From contig JANQJB010000099.1 in NCBI GenBank assembly GCA_028281865.1, positions 1-64,000 of the forward strand: DNA of 64,000 nt. The letters run 5' to 3'. Position 1 is the stretch's first letter; the number at the start of each line of letters is the position of its first letter. The position numbers and the translations under genes are program-made. Shown here piece by piece: positions 26,845 to 35,575 of this stretch. Below the pieces are notes generated by a model. The model made no database searches. It had not been told where the DNA came from and saw only the letters and a program-made list of their open reading frames with translations. Origin of the DNA: Marinagarivorans sp. (lineage in GTDB: Bacteria; Pseudomonadota; Gammaproteobacteria; Pseudomonadales; Cellvibrionaceae).

Positions 26845-26939
26845 GCTATTCACTTCTTATTTAACCGTTTACTGTTTATTTAACTGTTTACTGTTTATTT
26901 AGCTATTTACTGCTTATTTAACTGTTTACTGCCTATTTA
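26845..26939. repeat. Five 19-bp tandem repeats between sheath and tube genes
   Basis: Five consecutive imperfect units: 26845-26863, 26864-26882, 26883-26901, 26902-26920 and 26921-26939, with consensus near actgtttactgtttattta. They fill most of the sheath-tube spacer, and the last unit covers the sheath stop codon. They are too short, AT-rich and spacer-less for a CRISPR. Candidates are slippage-variable translation spacing, an RNA processing site, or a protein-binding array. Confidence 0.75.
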
Positions 26940-28469
26940 ATTATTCGCTTCTTGAGTTTTTTGATATACCCTGAAAATCACAAACTCGGCTGGGCGAACG
27001 GGCGCTATACCTAACTCGATAATGAGGCGTCCATTTAAAATGTCGTCTTCTGTCATTGTTTCTCGACCAACATTAACGATGAAGGCTTCTTCTTCCTTCG
27101 CTCCAAATAAAGCACCTTCGCGCCATTGCGTGCGCAAAAATAGCGTGACAGTCTGCTTTACTCGATTCCACAATCGTTCATCGTTGGGTTCGAATACCAC
27201 CCACTGCGTCGCACGGAAAATAGAAGCTTCGATAAAAATAAATAAGCGCCTTACGCTGACATATTTCCACAATGGATCTGCAGCCAAAGTTCTTGCCCCC
27301 CAAACACGGATGCCGCGACCGGGGAAGCGGCGTAAGCAATTAACACCCTTCGGGTTTAAGTTTTCTTGTGTTCCATGATCAATGTCGTATTCGAGGTCTA
27401 AGGCTCCAATGACAGTTTCATTAGCAGGAGCTTTAAAGACGCCGCGCGTGTTATCGGTTCGCGCATAAATACCGCAGGCAAAACCACCCGGTGGAACTTT
27501 TTTGCGCTGCCCGGTGGAAGGATCGCTAGTAATAACCCACGGATAGTAATAAGCAGCAAATTGACTATTGAGAGGCGGCACTTGGCTGCGCGGATCAAGA
27601 CTGGTCGAGTTAGCTGTATTGGCAGGCGAATCAACCACGGCAAATCTAAAACGATTATTTTCGCAATGCGTAATGACCGCTTGATTAATATCATCGGCGA
27701 CAGCCGGGGCATACACAATCGCCACATCGCGATATTTGTCCAAATCAAGCGCCGATAAACCGCGCCGATCATCAACGTTTGCAGCAACACCTTGATAATT
27801 AGTCACGGTTATAGCATTACCATCGGAACCGCCCGCAAGCGCTTGCTGCGATGCAGCGCCGGGAGGTGCAGTAAAGTCCGGTACCGATAATTCGACTAGC
27901 GCGGAGTTTCCATTATTTACACGTTTGTCATAATAATCGGGGTGGGATGGATCTGTAGAAAGATCATCAAAATCTTCTGATAGCGTTGGACGTGGCAGTT
28001 GGTTTGGATTAGCAATGGGATCAAATACGGCGGTATTAGGTGGAAGTTTATCCCAGTAAAATACCCGAATGCGAAAACCAATTGGCCCGTTAGCATCGGT
28101 CGTTGAACTGTCTTCTACTTGCACCCAGGTGCGATCGCCCAATACACCAGGACCACGCGCATTAACGGTAAACGCACCTAAAGTTGCACTCGAAGCGACA
28201 GCATTGTCGCCGACGATGCGGGTTATATAACAACGCCGCCCACCATTATCGAAAAAGCTTTTTACCGCATAGGGTAAATATTTTCCCGGGTCAAAAATGC
28301 TACCAAAGATACGCAAATAATCCGCATAGCTGGTAATAAAAGTTGGTAGCACCGGACCACGTGCCGCCTCACCTAAAAACGCAGCCGTGCTTGTCGCAAC
28401 ACCCTCAATGGGTTTGGGGCCACGCTCGATTTCTTCTATAAATACTCCAGGAGCTAAATATTCAGGCAT
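26937..28469 (-). CDS. Contractile sheath protein
   Basis: A 510-residue tail sheath protein. It starts MPEYLAPGVFIEEIERGPK and continues PIEGVATSTAAFLGEAARGP, the near-invariant CIS sheath start. The end has the conserved C-terminal domain: NCLRRFPGRGIRVWGARTLA, YVSVRRLFIFIEASI, VFEPNDERLWNRVKQTV, and FVIFRVYQKTQEANN closing the protein. The middle (about 110-330) is the variable outer domain. Only one sheath gene is present, unlike Afp with three. It should polymerise around the tube and contract to drive it out. Confidence 0.95.
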   Translation of the reverse strand: MPEYLAPGVFIEEIERGPKPIEGVATSTAAFLGEAARGPVLPTFITSYADYLRIFGSIFDPGKYLPYAVKSFFDNGGRRCYITRIVGDNAVASSATLGAFTVNARGPGVLGDRTWVQVEDSSTTDANGPIGFRIRVFYWDKLPPNTAVFDPIANPNQLPRPTLSEDFDDLSTDPSHPDYYDKRVNNGNSALVELSVPDFTAPPGAASQQALAGGSDGNAITVTNYQGVAANVDDRRGLSALDLDKYRDVAIVYAPAVADDINQAVITHCENNRFRFAVVDSPANTANSTSLDPRSQVPPLNSQFAAYYYPWVITSDPSTGQRKKVPPGGFACGIYARTDNTRGVFKAPANETVIGALDLEYDIDHGTQENLNPKGVNCLRRFPGRGIRVWGARTLAADPLWKYVSVRRLFIFIEASIFRATQWVVFEPNDERLWNRVKQTVTLFLRTQWREGALFGAKEEEAFIVNVGRETMTEDDILNGRLIIELGIAPVRPAEFVIFRVYQKTQEANN

Positions 28470-28515
28470 AGGATGTACTCCTTTTAATCATTAATTTTTT
28501 GGTCATTAATAAAGG

Positions 28516-29439
28516 TTAATCGGTCGTTTCAGGTTCTTTGCAATCGTCTTGCGCTTCAGTTTCGCTGTCCTCGGCGCAAGGATTACATTTATCCTTTTTG
28601 CGCAACGCTTTACGTGCGGAATCGCGTTTCGCCACTTCACTAGATTTTTCATCGTATTCCTGCTGGTTAGCCGCAACCTGATCGAATTTACATTGCGCCA
28701 TCACTTGGGCCACACCTGCGTCTCTCCAGCATTCATACAGACGAGCGACTTTACAGTTGTACTGTTCTGGATCAATTAACCAAGGAAAGCCACAGCAACT
28801 TATTACCGGTTCATCCGGGCAGTCTTGGCAGCAATCTTCGCAATAGGCCTTTTCAGGGTTTGTCTCGTGCAGCTCCAATGACTTGGGGTCGTATTTTAAT
28901 TTTTTATGTGATGGTAAGAGTTCAAAATAAAATATGTACAATGCAAATAATCGATCTTCGCAGTTATCCAATGTACAGATTTCATCGATTAATTTTTTGT
29001 TGTACTCTAAACGCGCTTTAATCCATGCTGAGATAGTCTTCCATGCTTCGAGTTGATTGGTAGCTAAATTAAAATCTGCATTCGCCTGATCTAAGCAAAT
29101 TTTTGCGGGGCCACTTTCTGCCTTTATTTTTTCTTTGAGGCTCCACAAATACTGGATGACATCTTTGCAAACAGATTCTTTTAAACATTCTTTCCAGTCG
29201 GGGAAGCAATCATCCAAGTGGCACTTTATACGAGCCACCTTTTTATTTTGTTCCTCCCACTCTTTGCTAAAACCCTCGTAAGCATCGAGATACTTATCTT
29301 CTTCCTGTTTAACAGCGTCTGCTAACTGTAATAATTTTGTTTTTGCTAGCTTTAAAAACTCTCCTTCTTTGGATTTTTCAGTTGCTTTTTCAACTAATTC
29401 GTCTAAGCAACTCGGCGATTCAGTTTCATCGGACATCAT
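28516..29439 (-). CDS. Cys-rich coiled-coil CIS accessory protein
   Basis: A 307-residue acidic protein not recognised. Residues 1-190 are mostly charged helices likely to form coiled coils (KLLQLADAVKQEEDKYLDAY and similar), with cysteines recurring in the segments HLDDCFPDWKECLKESVCKD and ICTLDNCEDR. Residues about 205-250 are Cys-dense (CEDCCQDCPDEPVISCCG), and the end has CNPCAEDSE. It has no signal peptide. It lies between the Ig-like protein and the sheath, 46 bases before the sheath start. It is the third Cys-rich protein of the cluster and, like the two downstream ones, may bind metal or be disulphide-linked. A cap, collar or adaptor role is speculative. Confidence 0.5.
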   Translation of the reverse strand: MMSDETESPSCLDELVEKATEKSKEGEFLKLAKTKLLQLADAVKQEEDKYLDAYEGFSKEWEEQNKKVARIKCHLDDCFPDWKECLKESVCKDVIQYLWSLKEKIKAESGPAKICLDQANADFNLATNQLEAWKTISAWIKARLEYNKKLIDEICTLDNCEDRLFALYIFYFELLPSHKKLKYDPKSLELHETNPEKAYCEDCCQDCPDEPVISCCGFPWLIDPEQYNCKVARLYECWRDAGVAQVMAQCKFDQVAANQQEYDEKSSEVAKRDSARKALRKKDKCNPCAEDSETEAQDDCKEPETTD

Positions 29440-29457
29440 TGTTCTCCTTTATTCATA

Positions 29458-30180
29458 TTAAGCGCCAAACTGAATAAGTGGCGGGTTATTTGTAGCAGCA
29501 TTGCCAGTGAGATCGACGGGCTGCTCGAAGCTGTAGAAATGCCTCTCTTCAACGTTGCGAACAAACTGACGCTGGTCTGCACCCTCTTGCATCGTAAAGG
29601 TAATAGCAACCGGACCCGTTGTCGCATCTTCCGGCAGCCTAAGCGGAATTGCGAATGCACCGCGTTCATCACTGCGAGTCACAAAAGGTGATAACGGCAA
29701 TAATGCGGGAGGAACTAAGGCGGGAGGAATTTCCGCATTTATTTCTGCGTTCTCAACAGCACTACCGTTGCGTTCAATAACGCCGGCCACAACTGTAGCC
29801 TGCAAATTCACTGCGTGTTCTGCGCGTCGATGTAAATAAAATTCGACGCGTCGTTTTTGGATTAATAACGGATCATTTGCGGCGGGAGGGATATGATCAA
29901 AAATAGCAGGGTCAAAATACCCGGCATCCTTAGCAGATAATCTAATACGATAAAATGCTTGATTGGGTAAGTTGACAAACACCCTCATGCCAGACAAATT
30001 TTCGCGTGGTAAAAATGGCAAGGGTTTGTTCGCATTGTTTTGATCGAGCAGCTCAACTTTAACCCCTTCGCTGATCACTTCGCCAGTGAAGGAATCAATC
30101 GCCATGACTGCAAAATTGACCAAGTCTTGTGGCTGCGCAACATTGTCATAAATTATTCGTTCGCGCCTAATCATCTGCAC
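29458..30180 (-). CDS. CIS protein with regulatory/Ig-like domains
   Basis: A 240-residue protein. Residues about 15-110 and 125-215 each read as a beta-sandwich of the carboxypeptidase-regulatory or Big type: VMAIDSFTGEVISEGVKVEL with AFYRIRLSAKDAGYFDP, and VVAGVIERNGSAVENAEINA with SDERGAFAIPLRLPEDATTG. Such proteins follow the DUF4255 gene in several CIS clusters and are probably structural, perhaps at the particle top or outer surface. Its start overlaps the stop of the DUF4255 gene by 1 base. No enzymatic residues were seen. Confidence 0.62.
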   Translation of the reverse strand: MQMIRRERIIYDNVAQPQDLVNFAVMAIDSFTGEVISEGVKVELLDQNNANKPLPFLPRENLSGMRVFVNLPNQAFYRIRLSAKDAGYFDPAIFDHIPPAANDPLLIQKRRVEFYLHRRAEHAVNLQATVVAGVIERNGSAVENAEINAEIPPALVPPALLPLSPFVTRSDERGAFAIPLRLPEDATTGPVAITFTMQEGADQRQFVRNVEERHFYSFEQPVDLTGNAATNNPPLIQFGA

Positions 30181-30776
30181 TAAACCTCGTTACTCGTTGT
30201 GCGCGGATTTGGATCCATACCGGTATTTTGTGAACGCTCTTGCACAGGCACACCAGCAGGTAGTATTCGAGCATCGACATAAACCGGGCTCGCCGTATAC
30301 ACAATCGATGAGCGGTAAGCATCCTGGCTAAACAAACCCCAAATGCGGCTCAGATCTTCCATAGAATAAGGTTCCGGCGTCATTCTAACGGTTCGACTTT
30401 CTAGATTTTCACCGACTAAATTGGGCTCGGCTTGTAGTAACTGAATAATTAAACCCAACAGCGATAATTCGTTTGGTGATTGCGCAGAAGCATCCGGTGT
30501 TCTAAAAACAGTAATAAGAAATCGAATGTTAAACGGTAGCGAATCGACTTTTTCACGAACACCCTGCACAGGCTCAAGAATTGGTGGTGGCCTAAAATTT
30601 AATTGGTTGCGTAATTCTTTGTGCACTTCAAAATGAAACGGAAAAATTGAAACGCGTGCGATACCAACTTCGTTACGGATAGGCGCACCAATATGAACGT
30701 TATTAACACCACCAACGACTTGTCCAATATGACTTCTTAAAGCCTGCGCTGTGTTGAATATCGCCGCTTCGCTCAT
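30180..30776 (-). CDS. Tail terminator-like protein, DUF4255 (Afp16/Pvc16 type)
   Basis: A 198-residue protein with the DUF4255/Pvc16 N-terminal domain pattern: IFNTAQALRSHIGQVVGG, FPFHFEVHKELRNQLNF, LPFNIRFLITVF, LLGLIIQLLQAEPNLVGENL and MEDLSRIWGLFSQDAYRSSI. Afp16 caps the tube and sheath and ends assembly. It is encoded 8 bases after the ATPase, the first of the structural genes, as found in type II CIS loci. Confidence 0.9.
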   Translation of the reverse strand: MSEAAIFNTAQALRSHIGQVVGGVNNVHIGAPIRNEVGIARVSIFPFHFEVHKELRNQLNFRPPPILEPVQGVREKVDSLPFNIRFLITVFRTPDASAQSPNELSLLGLIIQLLQAEPNLVGENLESRTVRMTPEPYSMEDLSRIWGLFSQDAYRSSIVYTASPVYVDARILPAGVPVQERSQNTGMDPNPRTTSNEV

Positions 30777-30784
30777 ACACCCAC

Positions 30785-33397
30785 CTACGCTGCCAAACCG
30801 GCTAAAGTTCGCTCGGTATCACCGAAGCCGAGTTTTTCCAGTTCTTCTCGCGCCGCCTCAGTAATATGTTGCATGGTGATATCACTTTTTTCCTGTACGG
30901 CAAAAAAAGCGGCACGAATTGCGATCTGTTGAATATTACCGCCCGGTAATTCAATTTTTCTTGCCAGCACTGCGAAATTAATATTGTTTGCTAACGGAGC
31001 CTGAGCGGGAAAAACCTTTCGCCATATTAATTCGCGCTCTTGTGTACCCGGGTCGGGGAAATCTATGACGAAGCGCAGCCTACGCATAAAAGCTTTATCC
31101 ATATTCTGGCGTAAATTAGTAGTCAGAATAACTAAGCCGGAGTACATTTCCATACGTTGCAAAAGATAAGCAACCTCGACATTGGCGTGGCGATCATGCG
31201 AATCTTTAACTTCCGTGCGTTTGCCAAACAGCGCATCTGCCTCGTTAAATACGAGTACGGCATTCGACTTTTCGGCAGCTTCGAATACTTGGTCGAGATT
31301 TTTTTCCGTTTCCCCAATATATTTCGAAACGACTTTAGCTAAATCAACTTGATACAGCTCTATATCGAGTACGTTGGCAATTATCTGAGCCGCCAACGTT
31401 TTACCTGTTCCACTGCGCCCGGCAAATAACGCTGTGACACCCTGCCCTATCGGCATGCGTCTCGCATAACCCCATTGCTCAAGAACTTTCGCAGAATAGC
31501 TTACGTGATTAGGAATTTGCTTAAGGCGACCTAGAACACTGCCCGATAAAACAATATCGTCCCAATTAAATTCTGTGGCAACGGTTTGTACCACTTTTGG
31601 TGCCGCATAACGAATAACATCTTTGGCTTTTGTTTGTAAGTCGCATAAGCTCGGTGATTGCGATTGAAAATGGTTTAATACCGCATCGATTTCAACCTCG
31701 GCAAAACGATTAATTCGCGCAATGTCTTCCGCTACTTCTTCGTTTAAACATACATCCAGATTTTTTGCTCTATCAAGCCATATCTGTTTTCGCAGCCCGA
31801 CATCAAGCTTTTCACGCTGAATGGGTAAAATGGATACAGCACCCGATGCGCTCCAGCTAAAAGAAGCAAAGAACACGAGTTGCGAATGAATGTTACAGAG
31901 ATTATCAACAAGTCGATTAAAAAAGTAAGCCTGCCCCCAGCTTTTTTCGATTGAGCTAGTCGTATGTGCCACGATGAGTAATGCATCGTGCATACGAGCA
32001 ATTCTTGCTGCAGTTGTACAATGATACTCAACTTGGTCATTCAGTTGGCTTAAGTCAAGATTTGATGCCGTATTTGCGATCGCACTGTAATCAAGTAGTA
32101 CTATGTTTTTATTAATTTCTTTTGCCGCTGTTTCAAACCACCGTAATGTACTCAAATCGCCTTGTAGTTGAACAATAGTTTTTAGATCCTTTTTTTGTTT
32201 CAACCATTGCGTTAATTTGTTACGCAAAGGTTCTGTGCTTACCGACAGGTTTGCATCATCCACCTCTTCAGCCAAATATATTTGAATATGCTCCGAATAG
32301 TTAGGCTCAGCGCGCCCTGTTTCGAGAATGTAACGACACACATCGGGCGCCAAAATTAAGCTCGCGTCGCTAATAGGCATAGCGTCGTTCGACTCAATTT
32401 GCACAAGCTTATTTAATCCTAAAGCGGAAGACGCTTGAATCACATTGAGTATTTGCCACGCTTCGCTTCTTTCTGGCAAAAGTATTTGCGCTAACATAGA
32501 ACAGGTAAAATATCGACGACTCAAATCATCGTTAAGAAAACCGGCTATTTTCGAGAAGCGTCCATCTAATTCTGGTGCTGCAACCAGTAGTACTATTTCA
32601 CGCTCAATTTGCGAAAGCGAAAAAGCTTGATTTAATTTCGCGAAGCTGGACTGCGCTTCATCAAATAAACTTTGCTCCAATTGTCGCTTCAATGAAAACA
32701 ATTCCCCATCACTAAAGCTACTGTAATCGTTTGCTAACAAAGCTAAGATATTATCCGTCGCTATCTGCCAATGCGATTTTTCTGTCTGATCGTGAACATC
32801 GGAATTGGATGCAGAATTAGGTAGTGAGACGGATAGTGATTTAAGATACAAATAGAGTGTCAAATCAACCCAAGCGAGCGCCTCTTCTACAACACTTTTT
32901 TCAGCAAGTGTCGAGCGAGAAAAGTCTCTGTCATCTAAATAATGTGCTTGCCTATTTATCAGTTGAATATTATTTATCTGCTCAGCATCATTTTCACTTA
33001 TAGCGTTAAGCGAGTTCGCCTGAATATCGGCCGCAGAAAAAGCATTAAGCAAACGCAAAAATAGTTGGCGGTCAATATCAGAAAAGCGTACCAACATTTC
33101 CGAACTATTCTCATCGACGCCGATAATGACTAACTTAGGAAATTCATTGAGATATTCTTGGCACCTAGCCTGCCAACGTTGATCATGTGACGTATCGCTA
33201 GAGGATAATTTGGCGATGGGTGTTGCAAGAATGAGAATTTGGGGATTCACTTTGCGCAGGCGGCAGTTTGTCCGCTCGTGCCATTTAACGCGATGAATAC
33301 AAAAATTACCCTCTTTTTCCAACGATTGCTCTAACGACTGCCAGAACAAGCGATTGGATCCGCGCTTTATTACAATATGGCTCGACGCGTTTTCCAC
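30785..33397 (-). CDS. AAA+ ATPase of the contractile injection system (Afp15 type)
   Basis: An 870-residue protein. The C-terminal third is a typical AAA+ module: Walker A GRSGTGKT near residue 660, a Walker B-like VLVFNEADALFGKR near 717, a conserved DSHDRHANVEVAYLLQRME, sensor LVILTTN and arginine finger MRRLRF. The Walker B core has Asn where Asp is usual; this may be common in the family, though I cannot check. The N-terminal 550 residues are helical, with only a weak second nucleotide-binding look. CIS ATPases of this type are needed for assembly or cargo loading. It is the first gene of the cluster, after the 215-base region with the palindrome and GGTCTA sites. Confidence 0.92.
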   Translation of the reverse strand: MENASSHIVIKRGSNRLFWQSLEQSLEKEGNFCIHRVKWHERTNCRLRKVNPQILILATPIAKLSSSDTSHDQRWQARCQEYLNEFPKLVIIGVDENSSEMLVRFSDIDRQLFLRLLNAFSAADIQANSLNAISENDAEQINNIQLINRQAHYLDDRDFSRSTLAEKSVVEEALAWVDLTLYLYLKSLSVSLPNSASNSDVHDQTEKSHWQIATDNILALLANDYSSFSDGELFSLKRQLEQSLFDEAQSSFAKLNQAFSLSQIEREIVLLVAAPELDGRFSKIAGFLNDDLSRRYFTCSMLAQILLPERSEAWQILNVIQASSALGLNKLVQIESNDAMPISDASLILAPDVCRYILETGRAEPNYSEHIQIYLAEEVDDANLSVSTEPLRNKLTQWLKQKKDLKTIVQLQGDLSTLRWFETAAKEINKNIVLLDYSAIANTASNLDLSQLNDQVEYHCTTAARIARMHDALLIVAHTTSSIEKSWGQAYFFNRLVDNLCNIHSQLVFFASFSWSASGAVSILPIQREKLDVGLRKQIWLDRAKNLDVCLNEEVAEDIARINRFAEVEIDAVLNHFQSQSPSLCDLQTKAKDVIRYAAPKVVQTVATEFNWDDIVLSGSVLGRLKQIPNHVSYSAKVLEQWGYARRMPIGQGVTALFAGRSGTGKTLAAQIIANVLDIELYQVDLAKVVSKYIGETEKNLDQVFEAAEKSNAVLVFNEADALFGKRTEVKDSHDRHANVEVAYLLQRMEMYSGLVILTTNLRQNMDKAFMRRLRFVIDFPDPGTQERELIWRKVFPAQAPLANNINFAVLARKIELPGGNIQQIAIRAAFFAVQEKSDITMQHITEAAREELEKLGFGDTERTLAGLAA

Positions 33398-33435
33398 GAA
33401 CTCGGGGTCTCTATGAGGACAAGAGACCTTAGTAT

Positions 33436-33540
33436 CAAGAAATTTCTTGCGCCAATATATGGGCTAAGTGGTCTAATTTGGGTCTAGTAGCGGCCTAATA
33501 AAAGGCCTAGACAGATGGTCTATTCGGACTAGACCTAGGG
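33436..33540. promoter_or_regulatory. Candidate control region of the CIS operon
   Basis: Between the Fic gene's 3' end and the ATPase start. It includes a perfect 14-bp palindrome caagaaatttcttg (33436-33449) and a cluster of GGTCTA half-sites in both directions: ggtctag at 33481, cctagac at 33506, ggtcta at 33517, ctagacc at 33529. These look like binding sites for a dimeric regulator or a folded leader. No sigma-70 promoter could be fixed with confidence. As the only sizeable gap before the first CIS gene it is the likeliest promoter of the 30-kb operon. Confidence 0.45.
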
Positions 33541-33612
33541 TGAATTCTGGCAGTTAACTAACAATACTTTATCGCCTATTCAATTCTCCTATTACACAAT
33601 GATGGAATGAAT

Positions 33613-34659
33613 TCATAAGCTATACCACGTTGCGCGAGCTAAGCCATGACGTTTAATACGCCCGGCGTTTACCAATTCACGCAGTCGTACTTTCAACGTA
33701 TTTTGATTTGCACCGGATAACTCAACCATTTGGGCGATTGTTAACCGCCTGTGTGATGTTAAAAGTTCTAAGACTTGGACAGATAGCAAAGGCAGATCTA
33801 CTTCGTCTGTAGTGCTTTCCTGCTCAATTTTCTGCGCAAGATTGTCTTTCTGCTTTTTTAAGCAACGCAAGAAGAATCCAAGCCAAGGCTCCCAGTCAGG
33901 CTTATCGTTCTGTAGAGTTGTTTGGGTACGGCGCAAAGCTTTGTAATATAGGTCTTTGTTTTCTTCTACGACACTCTCTAAGGAAACGTAAGGCACATAT
34001 TCATACCCCGCTCGCAGTAATAATAAAGTTGTCAGTATGCGTGACAATCTTCCATTTCCATCCTGAAAAGGGTGAATTGCCAGAAAAACCACCTTAAACA
34101 CGGCGATAATAAGGAGCGGGTGCATAGACAATTCATCTGTAGCTTTTGTGGCCCAATGCACCAAAGCTTCCATTTCTCTCGGTGTATCAAAAGGCGAAGT
34201 TGTTTCAAATACCACACCAACCTCACGACCTGATGCGTCCTTCGCCACCACATTGTTGGGCAGTGTTTTGTAGCTGCCACGGTGTCGTTCATCTTTGGTA
34301 CTGTGCCGAAGCAGCGTTTGATGTAATTGACGGACATGGTTTTCAGTTATCGGCATGTCGCCATAAGCTTGGAAAACAAGATCCATTGCCTCGGCATATC
34401 CAACAACCTCCTGTTCATCTCGTGTTTCAAATGAGGCAACGCTGAGGTTTGATAGTAGTGTCTCTACCTGCAGATCGGTTAGCTTGGCCCCTTCGATCCT
34501 GGTTGAGGAGCCAACACTTTCAATGGTTGCGACTTTTCGCAACTCCTGCAGACGTTCTGGTGAGAGTGTTTTCAAAGCGCGCCACTGGCCCTTAAACTCA
34601 TCAATCTCCGCAATAAGCTGCAACAGACCTTGGCCAACAGCTATTTCAGGCTCTTTCAT
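33613..34659 (-). CDS. Fic-domain protein (AMPylase-like)
   Basis: A 348-residue protein with a complete Fic active motif HPFQDGNGRLSR (catalytic His196). Near the N-terminus it has SSTRIEG (residues 51-57), fitting the class II inhibitory helix pattern S/T-xxx-E-G/N with Glu56. The last 80 residues look like a winged helix (LLTSHRRLTIAQMVELSGAN, then LKVRLRELVNAGRIKRHGL). Such proteins transfer AMP or related groups to target proteins and are held off by the inhibitory helix. A strong Shine-Dalgarno GAGGAG precedes the ATG. It lies upstream of and on the same strand as the CIS operon. No short antitoxin gene is adjacent, so self-inhibition by the built-in helix is expected. Involvement with the CIS is unproven. 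Confidence 0.9.
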   Translation of the reverse strand: MKEPEIAVGQGLLQLIAEIDEFKGQWRALKTLSPERLQELRKVATIESVGSSTRIEGAKLTDLQVETLLSNLSVASFETRDEQEVVGYAEAMDLVFQAYGDMPITENHVRQLHQTLLRHSTKDERHRGSYKTLPNNVVAKDASGREVGVVFETTSPFDTPREMEALVHWATKATDELSMHPLLIIAVFKVVFLAIHPFQDGNGRLSRILTTLLLLRAGYEYVPYVSLESVVEENKDLYYKALRRTQTTLQNDKPDWEPWLGFFLRCLKKQKDNLAQKIEQESTTDEVDLPLLSVQVLELLTSHRRLTIAQMVELSGANQNTLKVRLRELVNAGRIKRHGLARATWYSL

Positions 34660-34866
34660 GCGCTCCTCATATCAAAGGAATACCCAATTTTTATACCTGA
34701 TTATACCCGATAATATCCAGTTTGTTACTTCCGACCTTGTTTGCTAATTCTGACCTTAAAAGCAAAATATTTGACTGCCAACTGGGCCGGCTACTTGAAA
34801 GAATAGAAACTTTCTTTCTAGCACCATGCAACTAAACTGTTCTCGCCAAAACCATTCATACTAAAA

Positions 34867-35532
34867 CTACTCTCCATTTAAAAAGTCAAGAATCGTCTGG
34901 TAGTCAAAACCGCGATTTAGCAAGAATCGTATACAGCGCTGTTTTTCTTTCAGATCTTCAGGTTTTTGTTTGAATTTTTTTCTAAAAGCGAACTCAAGCT
35001 TATCTTGAAATACGTTCTGATACTGTGACAATGCCGTCTCAGCCTCATCCGCTGAAAAACCTTTTTGACGCAGATCTTGTGCTATTCTTAACGGCCCATA
35101 ACCACGCTCACAACGCGAGCCGATAAAACTCCGCAGAAAGCGCTCGTTACTTAAATAGCCCTGCTCAAGCAGTTTAGAAATAATATTAGTGATGGCGTGG
35201 TCGAGGTCCAATTCATCTCCATATTCCTCCCTAGTTTCGTCCTTATATCTATCCCTATGCTCGTCCTGGTTAACAACATGACGAGTGAACTCACCTAGCT
35301 GCTCACAATGACGAATATCTGTTCCTTGCTTAAACGCTGAATCGATATTTTCGTCTGCTGTTTTTCTGCCTCTTATTTTTCCGTTAGTTAGTTTTCTTTT
35401 AAGGTTGGAACTTTTAGGGTTGGAAAACTTTTCTCGCAATTTTTTGCGTAGTTCCTCTACGGCATATTCTCTGCGCGAAAGCAAATGAATAGCCGTATTG
35501 TAAATGTCCTTGAGAAAAGCTTGATTTGACAA
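34867..35532 (-). CDS. recX: RecX, regulator of RecA
   Basis: A 221-residue protein against a usual length of about 150. The start (IYNTAIHLLSRREYAVEELR) and the C-terminal 90 residues (LLEQGYLSNERFLRSFIGSR, RGYGPLRIAQDLRQKGF, IRFLLNRGFDYQTILDFL) are normal RecX helical repeats. Between about residues 38 and 108 is a hydrophilic charged insertion unlike RecX. RecX binds and modulates RecA filaments; the gene follows recA by 43 bases in the same direction, as is standard. The insertion may be a disordered loop. The reading frame is intact. Confidence 0.9.
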   Translation of the reverse strand: MSNQAFLKDIYNTAIHLLSRREYAVEELRKKLREKFSNPKSSNLKRKLTNGKIRGRKTADENIDSAFKQGTDIRHCEQLGEFTRHVVNQDEHRDRYKDETREEYGDELDLDHAITNIISKLLEQGYLSNERFLRSFIGSRCERGYGPLRIAQDLRQKGFSADEAETALSQYQNVFQDKLEFAFRKKFKQKPEDLKEKQRCIRFLLNRGFDYQTILDFLNGE

Positions 35533-35575
35533 TCTTGTTGTTTGATAAATGAGTTAATTATATTTCTGCCGCTAA

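Noticed and set aside
26845-26939. Possible small CRISPR array
   Set aside because: Units are directly adjacent with no spacers, AT-rich and imperfect; no cas genes lie nearby.
3310-33397. Intact prophage instead of an injection system
   Set aside because: No capsid, portal, terminase, integrase or lysis genes; the ATPase, DUF4255 and paired tube genes mark a CIS.
3310-33397. Type VI secretion system
   Set aside because: No membrane complex genes (TssJ/L/M) and no ClpV; the ATPase and hub order are of the Afp/PVC kind.
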